A stretch of DNA of 31,829 bases from positions 43,644 to 75,472 of the forward strand of contig MNCI01006052.1 of assembly GCA_015680685.1 (NCBI GenBank), given 5' to 3'. This document shows, piece after piece, positions 19,844 through 29,985 of the stretch. The DNA comes from Gnetum montanum (taxonomy: Eukaryota; Streptophyta; Gnetopsida; Gnetales; Gnetaceae). The stretch's first letter is position 1, and every line of letters begins with the position of its first letter. The notes under the pieces were generated by a model that saw nothing but the letters and a program-made list of their open reading frames with translations, was not told where the DNA came from and did no database searches. Both the position numbers and the translations under genes were made by a program.

Positions 19844-22800
19844 GACAAAGTAGAAAAGCTGCAAAAGCAACTTGATGCATTCAATTTTGGGAATTAGAAA
19901 AGAGAGTGTAGGAAGATGTCCGCCCAGTTGGTTCTAGCTTCAAGTGCACATACTTGTGATACAAGTTCAAGTAGGATAGATGAAAAAGCATTTTCAGAAA
20001 CAGAACATACTTCTGGTAGATATTGCAATTCAAAACTTTATTAAAAGTTACTCTATTATGGATGTTGGAGAGTAATACTTTATCCTTGTAATTTCTCTTT
20101 CAACAACAAATGGAAAATGTTTTTTTTTTGTTAATGTTAGTTTGCGTTTTTAAAGTTAAAGATGTGCTACGCTATTCTTTCTTTTCTATGTAATCAACTA
20201 AAGTTGTACAAAATCAATGGAGATCGTGCATGATAATAGATATTGTGTGTGCATTTTGTAATATATTGACTTAGGATGGTGATGATGATGATGATGATTT
20301 TGTAATATATTGACTTAATTATATAAAAACATCCATACGTACCAACTTATTTTTCTCTCTACATGATATGCATTGCTATGTGACAATGTGTATTATTTAG
20401 TGATGTGTAGTATAGAGTTATGGTTATTATGTTGGAAGTTACTATTGGGAATTCCTGATATATGATTTTACTGAAAGGATGTAAGGCCAACTAGGAACAT
20501 GCAAGTTTGATTTGAACTCCTACCCTACGTTTGATTTGGGTTGGCAAGTTAGGTAACACAGAAAAGTTCATATTTACAATAACAGATGACTCATTAAAGA
20601 TTAAAACATTTGGTCTTTTAAGACTTTATTTCTTGTCTAGATTTTTGGCATAGTTTTCAAATTTTAAGACACCGATAAGTGTTAGAATCTTACCAATGAA
20701 GGTATTTTTGGCATTAATATAAAACATTATGATTTTTTTTAAAAAAACACCAACGGCCAAAATCTTGTTTATGAGTAAGACGTCTAATATAATGTTTTTA
20801 AAAAAGATGTCATACTGACATTTTTAAGTTGATAAAATTCCATTGATGACTAATTATGGTGAAAAAAGCTTTTAAACTTATTGAGGCAGGAGGGGTGAGA
20901 AACCAACCTGTAGAGATTACAAACCTGATAGTTAAAAATAGGGAATAAAATTTCATTTATTTATTTATGTTTACAAAGTGTGGGTGAACATTGGCTTAAT
21001 TGTTAGATTATTGTACTTATAACTGTTAGGATGAAAGGCAAATCTAGATGTGCCACTAGGGGGACAACAAAAGATACATCCAGGTGGAAAATCTACCTTA
21101 AAAACCATTATAAACTTGCCTGCCTACCCTACTGGTTCATCCAAAGTCAATGTGATCACTAAGGTGCTGATAAAATGATGTTGATGGTGTGAAGTGCTTT
21201 ATTTTTTAGTTTTGCATGTATTCAACTTCATATATATATATTTATACTCTATTCCAACTTCATTAAATCATCATCATCATCTTATCCTTGTCATGAAAAA
21301 ATGGCTAAATGAACAATGAGGATATTAGGTTTAGGTGTCCTTCCTCACAACCCCAATTTCTGATATTTTATTAAATCTAAAAGAAATTGTATTTAAAAGT
21401 GAATTGTATGGAATTCACAAAGCATCCATTTGTACTGGTGATCCTAGAAATGTAATTGCTAGGACCAACAGTACAAATGGATGAAAGCACCCTAGAAACC
21501 CTGCTTTACCTTGGTAATTATCTTTTGAAGGCTGCTAGTGACCCTATTTAAATTGATTAGTCATTCAAAGCAATGCTTTGGTACAAGGATGTTATTTATA
21601 AGGGTATGACTAATCCTTGTGCCCTAAGAGCGCTCTCACTAGTTTGTGTTGGCTCTTGAAGCATTAGTATAAGTTCTCTTTGTCGTTCACCTTTAGTAAG
21701 AGCTAGATCCCTGTTTATTTGCAACTTCATAGAATCTTCAATCTTTTTTCCCATGTTGTTTTTGGTTTTCCTTTTGGTGGCTTTCCTGAAAATGTAACAC
21801 GGGCAACGTTTCTTGATAGGCTTATAATCTGACCTTTCTTGGCCATTGTATTCTAACTTCATTGAATGTTATTGAGAAAAAAAAAAAAACAAATTACAGT
21901 GAAAGTAATCCAACATTGTGACCCTAGGATTGCCAAATCTTCAGTGGGTTTCTGAACAACAGCAAGAGAATGAAAGTTACACAGGGAAGATAATGAAAGA
22001 AAGGTACTTATTTTTGGTTTTTAACTCTTTAAATGCCAAAGAAAATAAAATTATTCTCTGTTTTATCTTTTTCAATACCCTCATGTTACATGTTATTTTT
22101 GAAATTTATCAGCTCTTGCATGAAGTATTTATTGTAAGCTTTGAATTTTCATTTCCCGTTACCTCATCATAGAATAAAACTAATGAAAGTTTCATTTAAT
22201 TATCTTTTTAACCTGGTAGATTTAAACGAATCTCATAATGTGAATAAAGGGCATAAAGGTAGAGTTCGGGCAGTTCCAACATCGGTAAGTTTTATCAATA
22301 AACTTCAAAGATTAAGAGTAATTGAAGTTACATATTAACATCATTTTCTTTGTTCAGGGCAAAGCATCGAGGGGTTCAGCTAGCGGAAGATTAGCTTGTA
22401 CTATAGTGGTTGTTTCTGAAGGTATTACAGAAGTAACAATTTTCGTTTGTATTGTGAATTTATTGTTGCGCACATTGTGGATGAATTCTTATTTCATTTA
22501 ATTGTTTTCATCCAGCTTGTTAATTTCTTTATCTTATAAGACATTATTTAAGGTTGATTTTGCATGATAAATAGCGTGTTGGAATGAATCTGATGGGTTG
22601 CCCTGACTTTGTTTATTTTGCCAGTGGATTTTTAATATGCATCTTATAACTCATGATTAAAGCGGCATTACTATGTTTTCTTCTAGATGGCTCTACTTTT
22701 TACTTAAATTTGTCCAAGTTATTAAAGTGGTAGCTTGGAAATTACGGTTTTCAAGGTCATGACCATTGTCGGCTGTATGTTCCAGGGAAGCATGCATTAG

Positions 22801-23975
22801 TGTCCATTGAGGTTCTTGTTTAAATACTTCGACTTCTCATTATGTTTAGCTATATTTCATGTTCAGTGAGTTGAATCCTCTGTAGGAGAAGTCGTGCATG
22901 GTGGTGGTTTGATTGTAATTGTAAATTTTAATGTTTCCAAGATAAAGAGGGCTATGATCTGAGATGGTTTATTATAGTAAAGTTAGACAGTAATTTGATT
23001 GCTTGAGGTGGTTATGAACAATAGACTTGCCTTAGCAGCAGTTTCGTTCATTGTGCTTGATATTTTACCTCTGATGTCCCTGAAAAAAGAAATAAGTTGG
23101 CTAAAAATTTAGAAGGATAGAAGGATAAAATTGTGTGCGCCACAGTTGTAGGGAAATACATTTCTTTGCAGCATCAGGTCCCTGGAAATAGGGCAGAGTT
23201 ACCAAAAGATATATTTTGTAAAATTTAAAGATGCTTTATGGATTATTCATCTAACTGATTGCTAATTCAATCTCTGTGCGCTAATTCAATCTCTAAAATA
23301 GAATAAAATAATCTGAAGAGAAATAAGAGGATGGGGAGATTCATGATTCTCTGAAGTATCGGACATATTTTCCGCCATTTGTTGAAAATAGAACTATACA
23401 CGTGGATTTCTTGATTGCCGAAAATGACACGTGGAGAGTTAGGAAATGTTCCCCATACATGTCTTATTTTTCATTGCTAGATTACAATCACAAAACTTCC
23501 GTGACCTTCCAGCTTTGTATAAATGCAAGTGATAAAAAATTTCCGTATTCTACGTTTTGTTCTTGGAAGAATTTGTTCTTTCAATATTCAAGAATCACAG
23601 TATGGAAGAATTTTGAATGGTTCTTGGATTTTTAGCATTCAAAAGAATAAGTTTTGAATATTTAAAATCCATAGTAATTAGTTTGAACTTTCTAAGCATC
23701 TAGAAGTAATGGACTTCTTCTATGCTGTTGCCTTTCCAGTTTTGACTTTTCAAGGTTTACCCTATTTCCCTCTTTTGAAAATTGTTTTATTTTTCCTCAA
23801 AACCCTTAACTATTCACTGTTAAAACTTCATATACCTGAATAACTTATTAATGCATGCATATCTTAGATATTGACACCTTGTTAGCTCGAGCCATTGATC
23901 TATTCCTATTTGTGCTATGATGCAGATGCACTGGTTGAACTTTGGGACTGCAAAATGATGATTCTAAATAAATGA
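19844..23975 (+). CDS. Putative 3' exons of an unidentified host gene (four exons)
   Basis: Four plus-strand segments join in one reading phase. Exon a, 19844-20015, follows acceptor TTTACTTTAG and ends at G/GTAGAT. It opens DKVEKLQKQLDAFNFGN, has an in-frame TAG at 19895-19897, then continues KRECRKMSAQLVLASSAHTC. Exon b, 22220-22284, gives DLNESHNVNKGHKGRVRAV and ends at GTAAGT. Exon c, 22358-22421, gives GKASRGSASGRLACTIVVV after a 73-base intron with a TTTTCTTTGTTCAG acceptor. Exon d, 23926-23975, follows acceptor GATGCAG and ends DALVELWDCKMMILNK plus TGA. The TAG could instead be a second acceptor (GAATTAG/AAAAG), which would remove the stop; otherwise the gene is broken. Upstream exons would lie beyond element B, which would then sit in an intron. 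I do not recognise the protein. The two short middle exons and the phase match are the best evidence; chance is not excluded. Confidence 0.42.
20253..20317. repeat. 21-bp direct repeat flanking a GAT microsatellite
   Basis: ATTTTGTAATATATTGACTTA occurs at 20253-20273 and 20297-20317, with six to seven GAT units between. Confidence 0.9.
21423..21483. repeat. 61-bp inverted repeat flanked by AAAG
   Basis: Arms 21423-21447 and 21459-21483 pair at 23 of 25 positions, the outer 15 perfectly (CATCCATTTGTACTG), around an 11-base loop. AAAG occurs immediately on both sides (21419-21422 and 21484-21487), like a small target duplication. It could be a tiny fold-back element or a small-RNA hairpin. Confidence 0.85.
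21596..21862 (-). CDS. Unassigned 88-residue basic frame
   Basis: A complete minus-strand frame from ATG to stop encodes a Lys/Arg-rich protein with SDYKPIKKRCPCYIF, an amphipathic middle with GERQRELILMLQEP and the end ALRAQGLVIPL. It has no signal peptide or membrane segment and no family that I recognise. Another minus frame in the same place is also open over about 39 codons (MAKKGQIISLSRNVARVTF), which weakens both. It lies antisense inside the putative long intron of the plus-strand gene. It may be a relic of a transposon or a chance frame. Confidence 0.2.
   Translation of the reverse strand: MKLEYNGQERSDYKPIKKRCPCYIFRKATKRKTKNNMGKKIEDSMKLQINRDLALTKGERQRELILMLQEPTQTSESALRAQGLVIPL
23398..23434. 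promoter_or_regulatory. Pair of ACACGTGG G-box/ABRE-like sites
   Basis: ACACGTGG occurs at 23398-23405 and again at 23427-23434, same orientation, 29 bases apart. This core is bound by plant bZIP/bHLH factors, and paired copies are common in ABA-responsive promoters. Here it lies in the putative last intron, so function is uncertain. Confidence 0.35.
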
Positions 23976-26476
23976 TTGGTTATTTGGTGAAGAGTTATTT
24001 GTGTTTGTAACCTATAAGTCGTAATTGTTTCATGACAAAATATAATTTTGTACCTCCACAGACTGGAATTCAAGAACGATATGTTTATTAGGTATAGCTA
24101 AGAGTTCAACGAGTACAATGAGCATATGATCTAACATGCCCATGCCCATGTTATCTCTAACAATGTTGAGAATCGTATGGTTTAATATATTTATTAACGT
24201 GAAATTGGAAATCATCCTTAAAACAGTTTCATTAAGTGGTAATGGTTGCGTTTATGATTCTACAATGTTAGTTTAAGTAGCCAAAAGGTGAAGAATGGTT
24301 GTGAGAGGAGGTATAGTTGTTAAATGGGTTAGGTGGGTTAGTTGGTTATGTTATTTTTCTTTTAAGGATTATGCAAGCAAGAAGTTTAAGTAGCCATAGT
24401 TAATTAGGTATGAAGAACATGTTTTTTCTCATCATTTAATTTCTAAAAATATTAATCTTGGAGTTTTTTTATTAGGTTTTTAAGACTCATTAAGACCATA
24501 TCAAAACATTGTAATAGTTTTGTTGGTTAGTATTATTTTACCATTTGCTACAATTTTCTTAAGGTAGAATTATTAGCCCTGGGTCACTTCCTTAATGAGG
24601 CTTGCAAGACTCATAAAGAACATAGAGAACTTTGTAAAAATTTTATTATTTAATGAAACTCTCTAAGGTCTCAAGGGCATAATAAAGCATTTTGATTGCC
24701 ATTAATGGACTAGTTGCAGATACCATCCTTTATGTTGCTAATGCTTTGATGTTGTGAGGATGATAAAAGAAGAATCCCAAAATTTTGAAAGAAATAGATA
24801 TTGAACAGAATCACTATTGGTTCAAGACATTATTTACAAAAAAGATAAGTGATCATACTGTAATTGTTTGTGTAAATGCACATTCTTGTGGAATGGATAG
24901 TTCTTATGCTCTATATCAAATTATTTACATTGAAGTGGTTGAATTCAAGTTTAACATAGAAGGTAGAAAAAGGGTGAAATTTAGATCCATTGAGATCCTT
25001 TAGATTAGAAAAAAAAAATTTGGAAATTTTTTTAAAAAAATTATAACATAGTGTTGCCTAGTAAAATCAAACCTAGCACAATCTATTATTTCTTTCAATA
25101 AACTACATGGTTGAATACCAACAATTTTGCCATCACCACATTTCTCGGTATAGAAAAGAATTCTACTCTTACATAATTTTTAATTATCATAAGTTGTATG
25201 CAAGCAATTAAGTTTTGAAAAATGGTGTAGCAATAGAGTTGTTTCTGTTTCTATTGTGACAAATGAAAAAAGCCTACAGGTAACATCTCTTTGCTTGTCT
25301 ATTCATCCATCGTAGAGAATGAATGGTGAACACCAAAGTGAAAAACTAACCAAATGCAATACAAAGTTTTGTGAGAAAAATTATATAGAAAATAAATTTA
25401 TCCAAGCTTGTTAACATAGTTGTAGTGTGTTGTTGAATATGATGTACAATTTTTTGTTGGCGAGTTTGGAATTTGCATAACTTTTTAAATTGGATGTATT
25501 GCTATTTTAACATGTTTTCTTAGATTTCCTTTTCCTTGAGTTTGGCATGAAGTTTTGTTGCTACCATCTCTTTGGTAGGAATTTTGGCCTCTGCCTCTTC
25601 TTCTAACTACTGCTACGATCTTATGAAAATTAATTGGATGACTGCAAACACAACTTGGCCCATTTCTCCTTTATAGTTTATTATTTTGTCTGTCCATGAT
25701 TTTCTTTGTTTTATTTGCATGAAAAGTAGTTTAATTTAGCCAAAAAAATCTTTTTCTATGGATTCTAAAATATTCTTTAAAAAAATTGTGGATAACATTA
25801 CACAATCACCTCTCCACCAAAATAAGAAAAGTAGTTAAAATAACATTTTTCGTAGTGTTGGTTTATTTATAGTAATGGGTTATGGATGAAAATTTCAAAA
25901 TTATTTTGAAACATTAAGAAGTAGTTTTGCGAATGCGATCTCGTAGTGCAACGTAGCGCAATTATAAAGAAGGAATATATCTTTAAATTTTAGAATTTTA
26001 ATAGTTTATAAAATCCACGTTCAACTATATAAAGGGGTTATCAATTTCCATTTGAAGTGAATATAAATGATTTGCCCGGATGACACAATCTACATGCGTA
26101 AAATATTTTATCATATTTTGATTATGAAGGACTCATGTTGAATGCATCACACCTAATGACTTGTTTTGAAACTTTAATTTAGCAGTTTGGCTGATTGCTT
26201 GTCAAGTCTGTATTTTATTATGTTAAAACTGCCATACATAGCTATGAGTAGCAGAGATTGCAAAAACTGACGTTGACTCTAGGGACTGCATTCAGAACTG
26301 AGGCTGCATATGGAGAAGCATAGACATTCACAGAGCTTTATGAGGTAAAAGTTGAAATAGACATCCGTAAAATCCGTAAGATTCTTCTAATTTTTTAAAA
26401 AACCCTAATCTGAAATTTCAGTGTTTAGAATGAAATTTCTGTGATGTCTCTCCTGATGGGACGAAAATCAAGAAAT
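23976..26476. other. AT-rich spacer, no gene seen
   Basis: No supported gene. The frames at 24030-24215 (minus) and 24785-25003 (plus) are short and AT-rich. There is no repeat of note beyond A/T runs near 25010-25040. Confidence 0.6.
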
Positions 26477-26718
26477 TCAGTGATATAAAGAGGTTACAAA
26501 GGATGCAAGGGGGAGAAGAAGCAGGACAACAAGAGAAGGAGAAGATGATAGAATTCCTACAGCAGAAGAAGAATCAGACCCAGAAGCAGATCCTCCTCCA
26601 CAACCTTTACTTGTGCTTGCGCAGGAGCCTGTGCCAGAGCAGACATTGATAAAAATCCTGTCACCAGAATAACAGCAGCAACCAAAGCCAAGAACAATAA
26701 TATACCCATCCCAGCCAT
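26477..26718 (-). pseudogene. Small secreted AGP-like protein, frameshifted or short
   Basis: From ATG at 26718 the minus strand encodes a clear signal-peptide-like start: MAGMGILLFLALVAAVILV, then SMSALAQAPAQAQVK. It stops at 26557 (53 codons). A change of frame near 26600 opens a different C-terminus: GCGGGSASGSDSSSAVG followed by a hydrophobic end (SPSLVVLLLPLASFVTSLYH) and TGA at 26477. Signal peptide, Ala/Pro/Gln core, small residues and a hydrophobic tail is the layout of GPI-anchored arabinogalactan peptides, which act at the plant cell surface. This suggests such a gene with a one-base frameshift, or a short secreted peptide by itself. An in-frame TAA directly precedes the ATG, so the start is firm if the frame is real. 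Family membership is inference from layout only. Confidence 0.3.
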
Positions 26719-26825
26719 TTAGTTAACAACCAACAAAAAATAAATACAAATTAACCGAAGGAACAAAGGTAAGATATAAATCAAAGTATAAACAACCAAG
26801 TGCGACTTTTGGGTTTGCTTGCCAG

Positions 26826-27070
26826 ATGAATGTTGGGCGTTGGGTATTATTGAGAGATCGAGGTATTGGTCATCTGTCTGATGATAGATTTGACAGTTTG
26901 AAACACTTGAGATCTGCGGATGTTCTTCTAATCGCCTTGTGACACACCTCAATCATCTCAGTTAATTTTAAAGTTGCAACACATGCCAAAGAACTGACCT
27001 AGAGAAATTAGTTTGCCTGGACTGTCGCACTAGAAATATGGAGACAATATCTTCACTTGACTTGATGTAG
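26826..27070 (+). pseudogene. Possible leucine-rich-repeat relic
   Basis: Two plus-strand pieces about 55 bases apart in different frames look like LRR units: GIGHLSDDRFDSLKHLRSAD (ATG 26826, stop 26940-26942) and TDLEKLVCLDC followed by NMETISSLDL (stop 27068-27070). The L-x-x-L-x-x-L spacing and the SLKHLR and LEKLxxLDC words recall the LRR part of plant NB-ARC resistance proteins. No NB-ARC or TIR part is present. The match is short and may be chance. Confidence 0.2.
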
Positions 27071-28131
27071 CCCGTGATTTATCCAGGCTTCACTGCCTTC
27101 GGATGTCTTAATTCACGTAACTGCAACTTAGGGGAAATGATAATAATTTCACATTTTCAGGAGAAAATAGACTGCTTTCTTCACTTGGACAATCAATTTT
27201 TTTTCATAAACAGATCCAGAGGGTCTCCGTGGATCTAATTATATAATTCAGTTTGAGTTGCAGAATCTAAGGTGTACCCATGATAGCATAATCACCGGCA
27301 GCAGTTACAACCGTATAAAAAGAAGGTATCTGATGAAGCTTCAATGGAAATTTACAGGTGGGTTGTTTTTCCCAGGCTAAAAATCCTGAATCAGATATTG
27401 CTGATTCATCGATCTCCTTTACATATATTGTTGGGTCATCTGATCTCTTATAGATTATTATGAAGAATATGGCGATGGTGAAGAGCCCAGTAGCATTTGT
27501 TGTGCTTTTGTTGCAGTCACAATGATGATTGTTGCTATTCTCTCAACTGCAATTGAAATGGAGAAGTTGGCAATTTAAGTCCTGCAACGGAGATGCAGAC
27601 AGGAAGAGGATCTGCATTATCTGCTTGGGCAAGTTTTAGCTTCTGAGATTCTGCTTCTCACAATCTGAAACTGGAATCTTCTTTGGATTCATCGGCAGTG
27701 GTACTGGATTCATCTTCTCGGTTTTAGTTTTCTTTCTCATGGAGCGCTGGTTCTGTTTGTGGTTCTTCCTCTGCTCTCTTTCATGGCATCTCTGCGTCAC
27801 CGAAGCAGCGTCATTAAAATTTATCATATCTCATTATAACATAACTGTCTTCCTGTATCTCTTGGTAAGTTACGTGCTCCAGATTCACAAAATTTCATTT
27901 TCAGAAACAATTCACATCAAGAACCGGTTCTGATAGATGAAATACGGGTAATATATACAGAGCCATTGAACCGGTTCACGAAAAGAAGATCCGCCTTGGG
28001 TAGGAATTCAAATTTAGGATAAACTTTATTACAATAGATAATAAAATTTAAGTTTGCTCTCTCTTTAATCTACCAATGGGCACTTAGCACGGGCTGGCTA
28101 ATTGGTTAGTTTCACACGTAGAATTTTGATG
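27071..28131. other. Spacer, no supported gene
   Basis: It contains short frames only. The plus frame 27739-27933 starts MERWFCLWFFLCSLSWHL, which resembles a signal peptide, but it has no recognisable mature protein and an overlapping minus frame is equally open. Confidence 0.5.
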
Positions 28132-28350
28132 TTTTAAACCTCGATCTTGATGATTTGAAGTTGCGCAAATCAATCTGGATTATTATTGATTCCTTAAACT
28201 TGGATCTTGATGAATTTGAATCAGTTGCACAAATTGATGCTGATCAATGCCGAGTCTTTATTAGTTGAAGTCACAATTGAACAATGTGGATTGATTAACA
28301 TAGGATTTTGATTTTTTTAAACTTCGATCTTGATAAATTTGAATAAACCA
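28132..28350. repeat. Degenerate tandem repeat of about 61 bp
   Basis: The block TTAAACYTSGATCTTGAT plus RATTTGAA occurs at 28132-28159, 28192-28220 and 28313-28343, offsets of 60 and about 122. A weaker unit in between keeps GTTGAAGTCACAA. It is probably part of an old LTR or minisatellite. Confidence 0.6.
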
Positions 28351-29009
28351 GAAACCAAAAGAGTTCTAATAAAAAAAAAAATGTATACCTCAGAGTTGAA
28401 CTAATGAATTATGATGGAATGAACTTGGAATCTTCCAAGTATGCTTGAAATTGATGATTTAAACTTCAATGAAATGAAATTTGATCCTTTTGTTGGTGAT
28501 AGACATTAGAACTTAACATAAAAATATTCAAACCTTAACATCTATGATATGAAATATGAAATATGTAGTGAAAATTTAAAATATTAGTATAAGATCAATG
28601 TGAAATGAGATTAAAATGTACGAGATGTGGAAAAAATGAGATTGAAATTTTGTGAAATTAGAATGTAAGAGAATTGTAAAAGATTTAAAGAAATAAGAAA
28701 AGAAGTTCAAATCTTCTTCACTTTTTTTAATGATTTTGCAAAGAGCTTGACGATTCAAACCTTGCAATGGTAAGAGGGACCTTTTATACCAATTTAAGTA
28801 TTTTACATGACCATTACATATATGAGGTACATTTTTTTATCCATTTATGGTAAGTTTTATTACATGGTACATAACTATTAATCCAACCCTTATTTTAAGT
28901 TGAAAATTGAAATGACTAAGAATAAGAGTACTGAATTGAAAATTAATTAAGTATTCCATTGAAAATTCTGTAGATGGGATTAGTGTGGTATTTAGATTGT
29001 TAAACATTG
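28351..29009 (-). promoter_or_regulatory. Promoter-like minus-strand repeat region
   Basis: On the minus strand GGTATAAAAGGTCCC at 28774-28788 contains a strong TATA box. It is followed by a T/C-rich leader-like stretch (about 28580-28740) of the kind seen at the start of plant LTR transcripts. I could not find LTR ends, a PBS or a second copy, so class and limits are unknown. Confidence 0.3.
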
Positions 29010-29602
29010 ATCACAGGTCGTTATCTTCCCACTTGGACTAGTGGTAGCTTTATTGCATATGGTTTAGTCCAAAGTGAGGCATATGATTATTGATGTTGTA
29101 CGGCTAAGGCTAAATTATCTAAGATAACAAAAATTATTTATTTAAACTAACTACTAACAAGAAGATTAAGCCTAAACTATCCTAAGGATGATGAGTGTCT
29201 ATTCCTAGCTTATCATACACGTCCTAAACTCACATACCCATTGCTGAGATTAGCGAGTGCTATGCTATTGGATGAACCAAGCAATAATGCTGCTAGGATT
29301 ATAAAGCAAATACATGTTTATGCTTGAAATTGGGTATGCTCATTTCGTCAGTTAATTAACATTCATGGAAATGTAAATGTTAACTAACTACATAGAAAAT
29401 AAATTGCATTGATAGTAAATCTATTCTAAGTCAAAGTGCTGCAAAGTTCATGGAATGTGTTTAGGTACAATGCCACTCGAATGTGTTAAGGTACAATGCC
29501 ACTCAAATCCACATTGCGGGCATTCACTGACTGCTTGCTAAGATTACAAAATAAAACTGCAAGAGTTCGGCTAAACTATTGACCAAATGGTGTCAAATAC
29601 GT

Positions 29603-29752
29603 GATGGGTGCTCGCATATTTATAGGCAAATGCACACATTGCATTAATGGGGATGTGTTAATGCATTTAGTTACATTGATGGGTGCTCACATATTTATAG
29701 GCAAATGCACACATTGAATCAATGGTGATGTGTTAACACATTTAGTTACATC
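29603..29752 (-). promoter_or_regulatory. 75-bp tandem duplication carrying two TATA boxes
   Basis: Units 29603-29677 and 29678-29752 are the same length and nearly identical, beginning GATGGGTGCTC. Each holds a minus-strand TATAAATA (29617-29624 and 29692-29699). In the family this TATA box drives the LTR transcript, so the promoter core is duplicated here. Confidence 0.85.
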
Positions 29753-29962
29753 AACAGGATGTGTTGACGAGGATGCATTGATTAGGATGCGTTGATGGGG
29801 ATGCATTGATGAGTTTGGGTCAACGCATTTAAGATGCATTTCCGGTTAATGCATCAATGCTTCTTCGTTGACATATATGCGTCGACACATCTAAGATGCA
29901 TCAACGAGGATGCATCAATGAGGCTTTGTTGATGGGGATGCGTTGACGAAGTTGCGTAACAT
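29753..29962. repeat. GATGCRTTGAYG array in the element C U3
   Basis: Many copies of GATGCATTGATG-like words occur in both orientations (GGATGCGTTGATGGGG, TGCATCAATGC, GATGCATCAACGAGG), often 15-18 bases apart. They sit where the A/B LTRs have the GATATC palindromes. Confidence 0.75.
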
Positions 29963-29976
29963 ATTATATTTTATCA

Positions 29977-29985
29977 TACCCTCAC
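29977..29985 (-). other. Element C polypurine tract
   Basis: On the minus strand it reads GTGAGGGTA directly before TGATA, position-equivalent to ATGGGGGTA in element B. Confidence 0.6.

Larger units (their letters stand above)
20016..22219 (+). other. Putative long intron or spacer
   Basis: AT-rich DNA between exons a and b of the model. It contains the GAT microsatellite, the 61-bp hairpin and an unassigned minus frame. An alternative exon at 21945-22003 (WVSEQQQENESYTGKIMKE, acceptor CTTCAG, donor GTACTT) has good splice signals but does not join the model in phase. Confidence 0.35.
29010..29976 (-). repeat. Element C: diverged 3' LTR
   Basis: Diverged but co-linear with the family LTR: CGTTATCTTCCCAC resembles TGTTGTCTTCCCAG; next come GGTATATGA-like and CTAAACTATCCTA blocks. 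TTTAGGTACAATGCCACTCG matches TTTAGGTACAATGTTGCTCG. Its right end TATCA is followed by TACCCTCAC and AATTGACTA, equivalent to CATCA, TACCCCCAT and GACTAATTG at the B PPT. It is therefore a 3' LTR on the minus strand. The left limit is approximate. The U3 differs from A and B: a 75-bp tandem duplication and a GATGCRTTGATG array replace the GATATC array. A 'ggtacaatgccactc' block is itself repeated at 29463 and 29490. Confidence 0.7.

Noticed and set aside
21945-22003. Extra exon (WVSEQQQENESYTG) between exons a and b
   Set aside because: The splice signals look good, but it leaves two bases and cannot join exon b in frame. No bridging exon gave the right phase.
27739-27933. Plus frame with signal-peptide-like start
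   Set aside because: The mature part is featureless, and the opposite strand is equally open (27636-27827).
29753-29962. CRISPR-like or satellite array
   Set aside because: The words are short, irregular and in both orientations, and they lie inside an LTR U3; there are no constant repeats or unique spacers.
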